Assembly: GCA_963930645.1 (NCBI GenBank)
Contig: OZ005660.1
Span: 241,804,836-241,868,835 of the forward strand
Direction of reading: 5' to 3'
DNA length: 64,000 nucleotides
Source: Salticus scenicus
Lineage: Eukaryota > Arthropoda > Arachnida > Araneae > Salticidae
Shown: positions 11,028-22,087 of the stretch, one piece after another
How the letters are laid out: every line of letters starts with the position of its first letter
How positions within the stretch are numbered: position 1 is the first letter of the stretch
Notes under the pieces: generated by a model
Databases searched by the model: none
Seen by the model: only the letters and a program-made list of their open reading frames with translations
What the model was told of the DNA's origin: nothing
Translations under genes and position numbers: made by a program

Positions 11028-11839
11028 TAAAAAGCCAAACGTCATTTTGTGAAGGTACTTGCAAAAACTCAGTTTTGATTTTTTCCGATTTTCGATTTTG
11101 GGGAGGAGTTACGAGGGGGCAAATTCGACCCCCTTCCCCCTTTTAGCGCTAATTTCATCCGTGAAAATCTATAGGAGCTGAGATCACAAATTTTAGAGTG
11201 TGGCTTAATTACGTGTGTCCAACACTTATTGTAACGGGATTTTGTGAAAGCCCCCCCCCCCTTTTACCCCTTTGGGGGCGGGGTGGGGAATAAAAGAGTA
11301 AAATCACTGATTCAATAGAGCCGGGGCGATTCAATGGGAGATAGATTCGCAAATTTTGTTGAGCACGTTGGTTTTAGGACACTGACGGCCATTAAGGCGG
11401 GATTTTGCGAAATATCCCCCGCTCCCACTGGGAGTGGCAGAAGGCAAAACACCCCTTATAAGCATAATTCGGCTCCAAACTGCTTCACGGTGAAGAAATT
11501 GCAGAGAGAGAGACTAGACTTGAGTGCAAAAAGAGCATTTTCTACAATTTGAGTTTTAAATTTTTAGGGGGAGAGGGGGTAAAAATGATTTTCGGAGGCA
11601 AATTTAACAAAATACGGATTTTCAAGTGAAACTCTATCAATAATAAGCGAAATGTATAGAAAATCGCCAAGAGTCTTCTTGAAGACATTTCCAAACACTT
11701 ACTTTTGATTTTTTCCGATTTTCGATATGGGGGGGGGGGGAGTTACAAAGGGGCAAATTTAACCTCCTCTTTTAGCGCTAAATTCGTCCGTGGAAACCTA
11801 TAGGAGCTAAGTTCACAAATTTTACTGGGTGGCTTATTT

Positions 11840-13260
11840 ACGTGTGTCCAATACCCATTGTAACGGGATTTTGCGAAAGCCCCCCGTTTCCTCCCTTGGG
11901 GATAGGGGAAATAAACATGTCTCGAAGCATAACTTTGCTTCAAATTATCTCAGTAAGATTAAATTTTATGTGTGGGTTGTTTATGCGTTCCCAACACGCA
12001 CTATAAATGAATTTTACGAAATTTCTCCCTTCCCCCCATTTAAGTGCAGGGGGGATAAACACGTTCATGCATAAATTTGCTTCAAATTATCTCAGTAAGA
12101 TTAAATTTTATGTATAAATTATTTATGTGTTCCCAACACGCACTATAAAGGGATTTTACGAAATTTCTCTCTCTCCCCCTTCAAGGTTGGGGAGGGGGCA
12201 AAAACAAAAACACACTTATAAGAGTTACTGTGCTCCAAATTATCTCAAGATAGCGATTTTTTGATCTGTAGATTGGTTATGCGTACTCAAAACACATACT
12301 GCAAAGGGATTTTGTGAAATTCCACCATATCCCCCTTGGGGGTGTGGTGGGAGGAATCATTTTTCCATGCGCAACAATGCTCGGAACTATCTTAGGTGAT
12401 TTTTTATGCGTAGGCTGGTTATGCTTTCCCAACACACATTAAAAAGTGATTTCGTGAAATTTTCTTTCCACCCTTTAAAGACAGGGGGTAGGGGATAGAG
12501 GTGGGGCAAAAAACACGTTTTAAAAAGTAACTCTGCTCCAAATTAGCTCAGGAGAGCGATTTTTGATATGTTGATTGGTTATGCGTTCGCAACACACACA
12601 AAGTACAAAGGGATTATTTGAAATCCCGTATTATCATGTTATCATCCCCCCCCCCCTTTCGAGGGTTGTTGGGTAAAAAGCATGTTTCCACGCGTAACTT
12701 TGTTGAAAATTATCATAGAATGGCAATTTTTGATGTGTGGACTGCTTATACGTATTCAACACGGACTACAAAGTGATTTTGTGAAATTACACCCTTCCGC
12801 CCCTTAGGGGCAAAAACATGTATTCATGTGTAACTCTGCAGTAAATTGTCCTAGGAAGGACCTTTTTGATGTGTGGGTCAGTTACATGTACCTAACTAAT
12901 GTTATAAAGTGATTTTGCAAAATTCCCCCCCCTTCATTCCTTTAATAAAGATACTAAAAAAACACAGGGGGTGGCGCTAAAAAACATGTTTTAAAACATA
13001 ACACTGCCTCAAATAATTTCAGGATTTGAATTTTTTAATGTGCCGGTTATGTACGTGTATGCAACATGAACTATAAAGGGATTTTGTGAAATTACTCCTA
13101 CCCCCACTCTTAGGGGTGGGCGGGACAAAAAACACGTTTTCAAGCTTAAATGTTTCCTAAATTACCTTTGAATGGCAAATTTTGGTGTGTGGGTTTTGAT
13201 TAAATGTATTTAATATGCACTTTGATGTGATTTTGCAAATCTTCCCACTTTACTCGTGAG
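11840..13260 (+). repeat. Degenerate tandem array of about 150-bp units in the Helitron
   Basis: About ten units share the core GGGATTTTGTGAAATT, a C-rich then G-rich stretch, aaaaacacgttt, aagcataactctgctccaaa and a gtgtgg(g/a)ttggttatg block. Cores start near 11860, 12010, 12145, 12300, 12445, 12607, 12772, 12909, 13078 and 13225, so the spacing is about 135-165 bp. Units differ considerably, so the array is old or fast evolving. Confidence 0.75.
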
Positions 13261-13469
13261 GAAGTTGGAGTAAAATGCAGGCAAGGCGCTACCGAAACAT
13301 TGTTTCTCCAGATACAAAGTGTGGCGTGTGGGAAAACCGCTACCGAAGGTGGTAGCGAGAACTTTAACTTCAATGTTTTTTTTTTTTTAATTATTATTAT
13401 TATTTTGATATGGTATTTTGAGAAATCATTTCAATATAATGACCAGCGAAGCTGGCAAAGCCTGCTAGT

Positions 13470-13688
13470 CAATAAATAATGTAAACTGATACATTCATTT
13501 ATAATGGAAGAAAGATTTGTTTGAGACAGAAGTTGCATTCTGAACAGTATCATAATACACAGGAATGGGTGGAAAACTCTTTTTACTTTTAATTTAGTTT
13601 AGAGCTTCATTTAATTAAAATATTTGGCTTTCTCATAAAAAAACTGAATGCCACGTATAAAGAAAAGTACCTATTTAATATATACATA

Positions 13689-13725
<37 letters not shown>

Positions 13726-13805
13726 GCTTTTATATCCTAAATAGTGAAATTGTTAGTCTACATCAATTAATAATATTATTTAGGATAGAAGTATATCAGT
13801 ATATC
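13470..13805. other. AT-rich spacer with a TA-rich microsatellite
   Basis: No gene is seen. A TA/CATA microsatellite spans about 13679-13724. Confidence 0.6.
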
Positions 13806-15085
13806 AGGTTGTAACATATGAAATGTCCGATTCTCACCAGTAAAATTTTTGAGACTTGGTTCCGTATAAACTTTTTTGATACAGTCGTTAATTATGTATC
13901 ATTTGAAAGCTAAAACCTTGTCTTTGTCATCTGATGTGTTTCAAATAAAAATATTGTGATTTGGTGGTTAAGTTTATAGCTTTAATCGTAGGATGAATTC
14001 CAGAGATTTTAGAGTGCTATTTTTGTATGAGTAGAAAAGTAAGCATAATGCTGCAGCAGCTGCCCGAAACATTAATGCTGCATTTGGAAACGGTTCTGTA
14101 AATGAACGTACCATTCGACGTTGGTATGCAAAGTTCGAAACTGGGGATGAGAGTCTCACAAACGAAGACCGGGGCAGACCAGAGACTGTTGTGGACAAAG
14201 AAGTTTTACGAGCAATAGTTGAAAAAAATCCAGGCAATACTATTAGAGATTATGCAGAAGAACTAGGTGTATCTCCTACAACCATTTCACGTCATCTAAA
14301 ATTGATTGGCAAAGTTAAAAAATTAGATAAATGGGTACCGCATGAATTGAATGAGAATCAGAAGCGCAAACGTTTTGAAATCTCGTCTGCCCTTCTTCTT
14401 CGCAACCAAAATTATCCTTTTCTCAATCGAATTGTAACTTGTGAAGAAAAGTGGATTCTGTACGACAATCGTAAACGTTCAGCGAGGTGGCTGGATGCTG
14501 AAAAGGCTCCACAACACTTCCCAAAGCCGAAACTCCATCAAAAGAAGGTTATGGTGACTGTTTGGTGGTCCTCAGCTGGTTTAATTCACCATAGCTTTCT
14601 AAAACCAGGCGAAACCATCACAGCGGAGAAATATTGTAGAGAAATCGATGAAATGCACCAGGAACTTACACGTAAACAGCCGGCATTGGTCAATAGGAAG
14701 GGGCCTATTCTTCTCCGTGATAACGCTAGACCGCATGTTTCAATGATCACTCGTCAGAAGCTGCACATGTTAAACTAGGAAGTTTTAGACTATCCACCAT
14801 ATTCACCTGACCTCACACCTACAGATTTTCACTTTTCAAACATCTCGATAACTTCTTGCAGGAGAAATGCTTCAGAAATCCAAAGGATGCTGAAGCTGCA
14901 TTCAATGAATTTGCTGCCTCCAGGACGACTACATTTTATGATACCGGCATAAAAAAACTTGTTTCTCGTTGGAAAAGGTGTATTGAAGCTAATGGTTCCT
15001 ATTTCGATTAATAAAGTTTGTTCTGTAAAATATATTCTTTCTTTAAGTAGACCATGAAAATCGGACATTTCATATGTTACAACCT
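13806..15085 (+). mobile_element. mariner transposon (cecropia type), inactive
   Basis: A 1.28-kb element has matching inverted ends: AGGTTGTAACATATGAAATG, continuing TCCGATT on both sides. Its length fits a full mariner. The TA duplication is no longer clear (flanks tatatc and aatac). It carries a broken transposase gene (13993-15011). Confidence 0.92.
13993..15011 (+). pseudogene. mariner transposase pseudogene
   Basis: The gene would encode a cut-and-paste transposase of about 340 residues: an N-terminal paired helix-turn-helix region, then a DD34D catalytic core. Visible landmarks are the linker WVPHELNENQ, the first catalytic block VTCEEKWILYDN, the second LLRDNARPH and the third YSPDLTPTDFHF. 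Breaks are a TAG at 14032-14034, a TAG at 14776-14778 and a frameshift near 14838. The last 55 or so codons (KHLDNFLQEKCF... to NGSYFD) lie in another frame. The first catalytic Asp is Glu in this copy (CEEKW rather than CDEKW). Sequence style matches the cecropia/Hsmar1 group. It is non-functional. Confidence 0.93.
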
Positions 15086-15332
15086 AATACATATTTAAAA
15101 TAGCGTGTTTTTATTGAAATTCATATGCTAGACTAACTATGTCTTTGTGCATGAGAGAAATATGCGCATGTATATAATAAAATTTGTAAAACGGCAAAAA
15201 TTTTATTTATTTTATATTAATTTTTAACAATTCGCCTTTGTACCGTTCGGACTACAATTTTCAGCTGATAGACAATTTCTCCTTGTGTGCCCACAAGTCT
15301 GTATTTTTCAACCGCCGCGCTTAGATTTCAGT
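15086..15332. other. Short AT-rich spacer
   Basis: No gene or element ends were recognised. Confidence 0.4.
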
Positions 15333-15380
15333 CAATTACCTCACTAAACGAATTAGCAAATTCGTATAGTGAGGTAATTG
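15333..15380. repeat. Perfect-looking hairpin, 22-bp arms
   Basis: Arms 15333-15354 and 15359-15380 pair with one mismatch around a 4-nt loop; the outer arm reads CAATTACCTCACTAAACG. It is not part of the adjacent THAP element and could be a tiny foldback or the remnant of one. Confidence 0.85.
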
Positions 15381-15397
15381 AAAGTAACTGTTTTGAA

Positions 15398-15931
15398 TAG
15401 AGCCCCTTAAATGAAATAATAGGCCAGCGCATAACAGCCAATTTTTTGCTTCCGAAGTGGACAGCATTCCCGCTTAGAGTACTTATCGCTTCCCTAATGA
15501 TTTTAAGAAATCTTGATCTGAAGCTAATCCGGTCAAGATAAGAACAATAAGCAACAATAATATTCCTAAAAACACATTTTTTCCAGAGTACATTCTCAGG
15601 ATGTCATTTTATTCTGGGGATATCCTATGGATGTACTGGGGTAACATGCGTTGTAAGGGCAGTTTCTGTTTCTTTCACAAAATGTCGCCAAAACTTAAAT
15701 ACACAGTAATAGAACACAGTAATAGGTTTGTGAACACTTTGTATTTACTTCTTGATTGATTATTGCAGTTCATCGCTAAACAAACTTCCATATCATAGTT
15801 TACTTAGCTAAAATTGTGAAATATAATAAAACAGGTTACTCAAAAATAACGTAAGACGATAAAAAAATGTTTGTCGTTTGTTTATCAGAGCAAAATGCCT
15901 GATGCGCCAGCTCGTATATATAGGAGCCTTA
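15398..15931 (-). mobile_element. THAP-carrying P-like MITE, copy A
   Basis: A 534-bp copy on the minus strand. It starts TAGAGCCCCTTAAATGAAAT and ends ..CTATATATAGGAGCCTTA, which are diverged inverted ends. Read on the minus strand it begins a THAP-like frame, MEVCLAMNCNNQSRSKYK, with the two first zinc-binding Cys, then decays. It is collinear with copy C (16855) and inverted relative to copy B. Confidence 0.8.
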
Positions 15932-15958
15932 GAACGTGTTCAGTAGACCGACGGAGAT

Positions 15959-16712
15959 TAAGGCTCCTATATAGACGAGCTGGCGCATCCGACATTTTTT
16001 TGCCTTAGGGTTGCCGCATGTACCCAGCGTGATAAACAAACGGCATCCATTGTTTCTACCGTCTTGCTCGTAATTTTAGTGAAATAAACTGCAATATGGG
16101 AGGTTGTTCAGCAATAAACTGCTGTAAACACTCCAGAAAAAGATACAAAATGTTTAGGTTTCCTTCGGATAATGCAAGAAGGAAAAAATGGGCTGCGAAT
16201 TGTCGTTCAGATTCTTGGATCCCGGGACCTAATGCACAGCTTTGCATAGTAATATTTATTGTTATTCACTTATACTTTTCTTTGCATTTCTGACATTTAT
16301 AAAGTAAAAAATTTAAAAAAAAAGTATTTTTTAAATCTAAATATGTATTTTAATAACCATAAATTATTTTAAGAAACGCTTTTTTACTGTGTGTTTGTAG
16401 AGTCTTGGCAACGTTTTTTTGGTTCGCCAAAGTTGTCTTGTTTCCGTGTCCTGATAGTATTAGGTGGTTGAAAAAATTTTCCAATTTTAATTGGTGCGCT
16501 CTTTTTTTTCCCCTTTCAAATGTTATGAATTATTTAAGAAACAGAAACAGATTACTTGTGTTGCTTATCATTTTTGGTCGATTTTATTTTTAGATGAAAA
16601 TTTCTTAAAACCACCAGTGAAGCGAAAAAATCGCCAAGCGGAAATGCTGTCCTCTTACGAGGCAAAAAAATGGCGGTGATGCGCCGGCCTATTATTTATT
16701 TAAGGGGCTCTA
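15959..16712 (+). mobile_element. THAP-carrying P-like MITE, copy B
   Basis: A 754-bp copy. Ends are TAAGGCTCCTATATAGACGA and, inverted, TAGAGCCCCTTAAATAAATA; both run into a shared GGCGCATC..CATTTTTTTGCC block, giving imperfect inverted repeats of about 50 bp. Flanks ACGGAGAT and CCCGAGAT may be an 8-bp duplication with two changes. It carries the best THAP exon of the three (16096-16247). It ends with a short frame that includes NFLKPPVKRKNRQAEM (about 16596-16679). Confidence 0.8.
16096..16247 (+). pseudogene. THAP domain, N-terminal part
   Basis: From the ATG at 16096 the frame reads MGGCSAINCCKHSRKRYKMF then RFPSDNARRKKW and ends near NAQLC. This is the first two thirds of a THAP zinc-binding DNA-binding domain: Cys4 and Cys9, the FRFP block, the invariant Trp and the third Cys. 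The final Cys-x2-His-Phe is not in this frame. A GTAATA just after the third Cys could be a splice donor, with an acceptor at TTTTTAG (about 16593). THAP domains are found in P-element transposases and in host regulators. Here the domain lies between transposon ends with no catalytic region. Confidence 0.65.
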
Positions 16713-16854
16713 CCCGAGATGGATCAATGCGACCGGGCGATGACGTCACTGATCCTGGATCGGTCTTGGATCGGGCCAGGAATCTACTGAACGATTTCGA
16801 ACAAATCTGACGTGATTGGACCAGCGTCATCTATCCAATTTGACCTGTATTAGC
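16713..16854. repeat. GC-richer repeat fragment split by copy B
   Basis: TCTACTGAACG at 16783 is the inverse of GTTCAGTAGA at 15939, so copy B appears inserted in a small inverted-repeat unit. Its GGATCGG..GGATCGGGC wording recurs at about 19005-19125. Confidence 0.45.
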
Positions 16855-17422
16855 TAGAGCCCCTAAATAAAATAATAGGCCGGCGCATCGCCGCCATTTT
16901 TTTGCCTACGAAGAGGACAGCATTCCAGCTTGGCGTCCTTATCGCTTCCCTAATGAATTTAAGAAATCTTAATCTGAAGCTAATCTGGCCAAGATAAGAG
17001 CAATAAGCAACAATAATATTCCTAAAAACACATTTTTTTCACAGTACATTCTTAGGATGTCATTTTATTCTGAGAATATCCTATGGATGTACTCGGGTAA
17101 GATGTGTTGTTAGGGCGGTTTCTGTTTCTTTTACAAAATGTCGCCAAAACTCAAATACACAGTAATAGAATCCTGGGAACACTTTATATTCACTTCTTGA
17201 AGGATTACAGCAGTTTATCGCTAAATAAACTTCCATATCATAGTTTACTTTGCTAAAATATGAAATATAATAAAACAAGTTACTCTAAAGTAACGTAAGA
17301 CGAAAACAAAAAAAATGTTTGTCGTTTGTTTATCAGGGAAACGCGCTGGGTACATGTGACAACCCTAAGGCAACAAAATGCCTGATGCGCCAGCTCGTAT
17401 ATATAGGAACCTTAGTATTAAC
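16847..17422 (-). mobile_element. THAP-carrying P-like MITE, copy C
   Basis: Element 16855-17414 (560 bp) on the minus strand, starting TAGAGCCCCTAAATAAAATA and ending TATATATAGGAACCTTA. It is flanked by GTATTAGC and GTATTAAC, an 8-bp duplication with one change, which suits the P superfamily. The minus-strand THAP frame MEVYLAINCCNPSRSEYKVF is disrupted. Confidence 0.82.
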
Positions 17423-17824
17423 AAGTTATTTATTGTATTTATTTTGTTTGGACTTTTAATACGTAATTCCATAAAATGCTAAACTATATTACGTTTTTTC
17501 TTAGAAAAAAAAGAAAGAAAGACTTTTTATGTAATAACAATTTTCCTTCTTTCTTATTATTGTAGACATTTGTATACTGCTAACATAAAATGAGAAGCTA
17601 TTAATTGATTGTACTGATAAATTACTATGATTTTTTTTTTAATTCATGTGTAAACAAATTTAATCATGAAAATGTTAAGAATGTTACGTTACATTTATTT
17701 TTAAAGGAGCAGAGTGGATTTATCTTAAATAAGCACTTCTTGATATAAGAAAACATTTTTTTTTCTCTACGATTTTATTATGAACAGAAATCTACAAACG
17801 ACGTAATAAACAAAAACGTTTTCG

Positions 17825-17866
<42 letters not shown>

Positions 17867-18380
17867 TAATAATAATTAAAAATAATTAAATAAATTATAT
17901 AAAATATGAAATATGCTGTTTAGTTAATATAATGGATTTATATAAAAAATAATCTTACTTTTTTCTTCGATTTATGAATCAATATAAAGAGCTTTTTCTC
18001 TTATTGCCGAGCCGACTGAATATTAAAATAAACTAGCAATGTAAACAACACTGCATAATTTTATAGCTACTTTTTTAAGGTACGTTTTGTTTGTTAAATT
18101 TAATAATTGACTTCTTAAACTTATTTTTACCAAAATTAAAAATATGTGGAAGGATTTAAATTCATTTACTTATAGTTAACTTATTGTTTTAAAGGTAAAA
18201 AATTCAATCGGTTACAAACTTTTCTATTTGTAAACAAAAAGCAATCGCTTGTAAACAAAAAGCAATCGCATGAATGGAAAGCTTTGTCTGAAAAAAAGAA
18301 AAAAATAATAATAATGAAATAATTAATTTTTCCCAGCTTATTTTTATATATTAAATCAACAAAATATGATAGCGTCCGTA

Positions 18381-18416
<36 letters not shown>

Positions 18417-18600
18417 TTGTTGTTTTAATAAAAATTGAGTAAATTTTTGTTTTAATTTTATGTTTAAATGTTACGTTCATTAATAAAAGAAACTACGTAT
18501 CAAAAATCGTTATTACGTAAAAAATCTTTTTTACAAAATAGATAAATAAATAAACATAATATAGAATTTGATGCAATTATTCTTTAACCACATTTCTTGC
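17423..18600. other. AT-rich spacer with microsatellites
   Basis: No gene is seen. An AAAT/AAT microsatellite spans about 17826-17892. Poly(A) of about 30 lies at 18384-18413. A short direct repeat TAAACAAAAAGCAATCGC lies near 18232 and 18252. Confidence 0.55.
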
Positions 18601-19376
18601 GACCATGGTAGGTAGCCTCTGCGCAAGTGCGGATTGAACGAGTCCAGTGTTAAAATAGGGGTGACTGAGAGAAAACAAGCGATAAGGGAACACCGAATAA
18701 CTGGATGTTTGCCAAATAACTATCTCTCGGCCAATTTTGCATCCCTCCAAACTTTTGGACTCGACCTCACCGCTAGTCGTAGGAAACGTGGTCGCACTAT
18801 ACTTACCTTATTTTCTACAGCACAAACAATGCACATAAATAGGTACACCAGTATTCATCATCAGCTAATTAAACAAATAAACAATCATTGTCAAAAACAG
18901 ATGTTCACACTTCAGGTTTCTACTGCGTAGTGTCAATCAGAGCATCATTTTCATCCTATTGCGCATTGGATCAATCACGTGACCCAATGGATCAAGAAAT
19001 TTTCTGGGCTTTCTGATCCACGACCGGTCGAGATCGGTCCATTCCACTGAACGATGTAACTCTGGATCGGTCGACACCACTGAACGTTTGGCTCGGAATC
19101 AATCGACCGGTCGTGGATCGGGCGCTCTACTGAGCACGCTCTTACGGTCGTATTCACCGTTTACCTCAACCTGCGGTTAACCGCGAAAGCCCGACTTGAA
19201 CGCTCAAATGGTATTCACCAATAACCGTAGTTAACATTACCGCGGCTGAAAAGCGACTTCAGGCTCAGAAACTCTACCTAGCTCTAGAGGAAGGTTAACC
19301 GTAAATTTTCGTTACTGAGCATGCGTAATAGCGTAAGTAAATGAAGCGAGAAGCGAAGCAAAATATAAAAATAATA
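18601..19376. promoter_or_regulatory. GC-richer, CpG-containing region before a putative gene start
   Basis: This stretch is clearly richer in CpG than its surroundings and ends at the ATG at 19377. It contains several GGATCGG/CCGGTCG units (19005-19125) and the motif GTATTCACCG (near 19150 and 19211). On the minus strand, ATG at about 18840 reads MCIVCAVENK before a strong donor GTAAGTATAG, so a divergent first exon is possible but very short. Promoter function is an inference. Confidence 0.3.
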
Positions 19377-19419
19377 ATGGCGGCGCGGCTTGTTGATGTT
19401 GATGTCAAACTCTGCTGCA
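19377..19419 (+). CDS. Putative first coding exon of an unidentified gene
   Basis: ATG in a good context (AATAATGG) begins MAARLVDVDVKLCC and stops one base into the next codon at a strong donor, CA|GTGAGT. Unspliced, it would end two codons later. The following exon (20481-20549) continues in the same phase, and the junction codon becomes Ser. The intron of 1061 bp has no recognised element. I do not recognise the product. The CpG-rich upstream region supports a genuine gene start, but two tiny exons are slim evidence. Confidence 0.45.
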
Positions 19420-20480
19420 GTGAGTGAGAAAAAACCTTTTTCTTTCCTTTAACTGTTAATTATTTTGTTAAAAAAATGGAAATATGTAATGTTGTAAGAT
19501 AACTTCTTTATTTGTGTTTATGTATGATTCGTTCATTTCTCTGAATTGTTTACTTAAAAAAATGCTCATACTGCTTTAAAAGTAGTAATGTCATTGTATC
19601 AAAATTTTAAATAATGATGGTTAAAAACAAATCGTATAGTTTCCACGGTATATAACCATCTCTGTACACATACGAACCTTCTCCGTGCTAATGCTGTGAT
19701 AAAAATTGAAGCTTATTAATATCCGTAGTACTTGATTCTTCTCTGCTACATACCATCCGATATAAATTATTTCAATTTATGTCTTTCTCTTTAATTTATT
19801 GTTATCGACTTATATTCTACTGCAACATATTAAATTATTGAATAAGTAAATAACGAAAAAGAATAATAATCTGCAATCTCATAGGTAAACTGTATACTCA
19901 CATAGAAGCTTTAATAATAATAGCAAATGCTTTATTAATAATTGTCACAACAAGCTAAGTGCAGCTGCATGGATTTATTTTCTTAGTCCATGTAATCACA
20001 CAAATTTTTTAAAAGGGGGCATTAATACTTTAATGATTAATATTCAAAATCTATGTATGCTTATGAAATTGGAGAAATGTAACTAAAGTATTGGGATATA
20101 ACTGTATATTTACTTTTGTGAAATTGAAATTTTTAATCGAATTAACTATATTTGTCAAAGCAAGGTTATTTTTTCATTTATCGCAAGTAAATATTGACTC
20201 TTCCAAAGATGATTTTAATAGCAAAATGGAAAAAAATTTAAAATAGCAACATATACAAATATATATTTAATTTAGCTAAACTTTCTATATTTCTATAAAA
20301 ACATTTGTCACATACTTTATAATCTTGGTGTGATTAATCTGAATATTTCCTTTTAATGTGGATAACATAGTATATGGCACATCATTTGTTTCCATATACA
20401 TTTCATTGCAACTGCATATTTTAAATTACAATATTAATTTAACAGTAATATGTTATTCTTTTTAAGTTCATCATTTTTAG

Positions 20481-20549
20481 GTTATGTCAGCGCATTATCT
20501 GTGAAATATGCAGATCCTACACATCAGATGGTATTAAATCAAATGCCAA
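20481..20549 (+). CDS. Putative second coding exon of the same gene
   Basis: The acceptor TTCATCATTTTTAG precedes it and the donor AA|GTGAGTTG follows. In the phase set by exon 1 it reads SYVSALSVKYADPTHQMVLN then QMP, with no stop, and leaves one base over (phase 1). The joined start has no stop over 37 codons and an ordinary soluble-protein composition. The family is unknown. The next exon is not certain; a candidate is 25051-25138, but it would need an intervening exon to match phase. Confidence 0.42.
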
Positions 20550-22087
20550 GTGAGTTGTTCTGTTGATGCCTTCTGTTTTAATAGAAGGTAAATGCAATGG
20601 GATAGCTTTCTTAGCTAGTTTTGCTGAAGTTTGGGCAAAGACCAGTTGTCTACACTACAGACGAGGTGGAATGCTCTTCATGGAGGTCTTTCTAGGGGAC
20701 CCTTACCCAACTAATCTGATTGGTAAGTATAAGAGCTCTATTTTTTTAATACTTTTGTCTGCGATTCTAATTTTAAATGAATAATTTGAATAAAAAATAA
20801 CTTTGTAAAAAATGCATTTAAATGTTATGTATATTTGGAGTCTTTTCCTTTGAAAATGGAGGTTACACAAAGCTTTAGATTACATTTTTTTTTTTTTTTT
20901 TTTTTTTTTTATGATTAAGTGCAGTGCTATTATATTGCGGTTTTTTATCAGTATTCATTTATGAAAAGTTGATAATCAGTGCTTTTGAATGAGATTGGGG
21001 GAGGGGGATGCTATTTCTTATACTATTATTTGTTCTTGTTATTATTATTTCTATGATCATAACTTGAGCTTTGAGTTTTCATATACACAAAGAATTCATA
21101 CATGTATAAAAGTGATTGTTGTAACATGTAATTTTGTGCAAAGCAATGTTGCGATACAAGTACTCAAGATGAATAAGGTGAGTACATTAAAATTATCCCA
21201 ATTTTAAGCTAAACTGATTAAATTTGTACATTTCTGTTATTTATTATAAATAACTCATTAAATTATTGAAATATTTTTCTTATACAAAAACTTGTTGTTC
21301 GCAGATGCTTATTTGTAAAAGTTTATATAATATATATATGTATATTTAATATTTTACGTATCAATTATATTACTTACTTAGCAAGCTTTGCTTGTCACTA
21401 TATATTTAAGCTTTTTCTTGTTTAATTAAATAAATAGAAATGTTTAAATAAATATATTTTCATTAGCATTTTAAATACTCAGCTAATCCAAACTGTGTCA
21501 AAGTACTGTGATATACAGCTGTTAATGAAACATAAATGGCATTAATTATTCGAATTTTATTATGTTGATAAGAAACAAAGTTAATTTTAAATCAGCGTGT
21601 ATAGTTAAGCTCATCAGTGCCTTGTACCATGTCTGTGTGTGAACGCAGGTTGCCACCTAATTTTCGTACTCATTTTTAAAAATCTGCCCCTTTTTATTGC
21701 CCCTAAAAATTGCCCCTTTTTATTTGGTAAATTATTTGTAGTAACAAATTTTTGATTAGATTTTTTAAAATTAATGAAAATATGAAAATAACAGCTTTAA
21801 AATAGAAATTTAAATTTTTTATTGTTGCCATTTTTTTCCCCAGCATAAAATGAAATATGCTTTCACATGAAAAAAACAAATATTAAATTTGCTCATGCAT
21901 ATGAAAAATGACGTCTATAAAATAATAATTTTAAAGGTAACAAAGAGATAAATAGAGTGTGAAGATTTTGCACAGGCTTGCTAGCAAATGAATTACTTGA
22001 AGTGAGAAAGAAATAAAATGAAATGATCACTTTTCAACAGGTGCCTTAGTCGCCCTACAACTAACTAGTAAATAATAGGCATTCTCA
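20550..22087. other. Possible intron; SINE scrap at 20655-20710
   Basis: No convincing exon was found. Bases about 20668-20705 (GGAATGCTCTTCATGGAGGT) resemble the minus-strand S1 SINE body. A T tract lies at 20887-20910. A sequence near 21650-21730 repeats TTGCCCCT / TGCCCCTTTTT. Confidence 0.4.

Larger units (their letters stand above)
10430..13468 (+). mobile_element. Non-autonomous Helitron, 3.0 kb
   Basis: The left end begins TCTATCTATATATATA after an A. The right end has the Helitron signature: a short hairpin CCAGCGAAGCTGG, then GCAAAGCCTG and the terminus CTAG followed by T. Insertion is thus between A and T, as expected for rolling-circle elements. A second copy of the left sub-terminal sequence (AAGAGTAAAATCACTGATTC) occurs at about 11296, suggesting one Helitron start inside another. 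No Rep/helicase gene is present. Most of the right half is a degenerate tandem array. A minus-strand relative ends at 52236. Confidence 0.8.

Noticed and set aside
14829..15068. Minus-strand 79-codon frame at the mariner end
   Set aside because: It is antisense to the mariner transposase C-terminus and the terminal repeat.
20563..20784. 73-codon frame as an exon with donor GTAAGT
   Set aside because: Its middle is a minus-strand SINE scrap and its start overlaps the intron after the 20481 exon.
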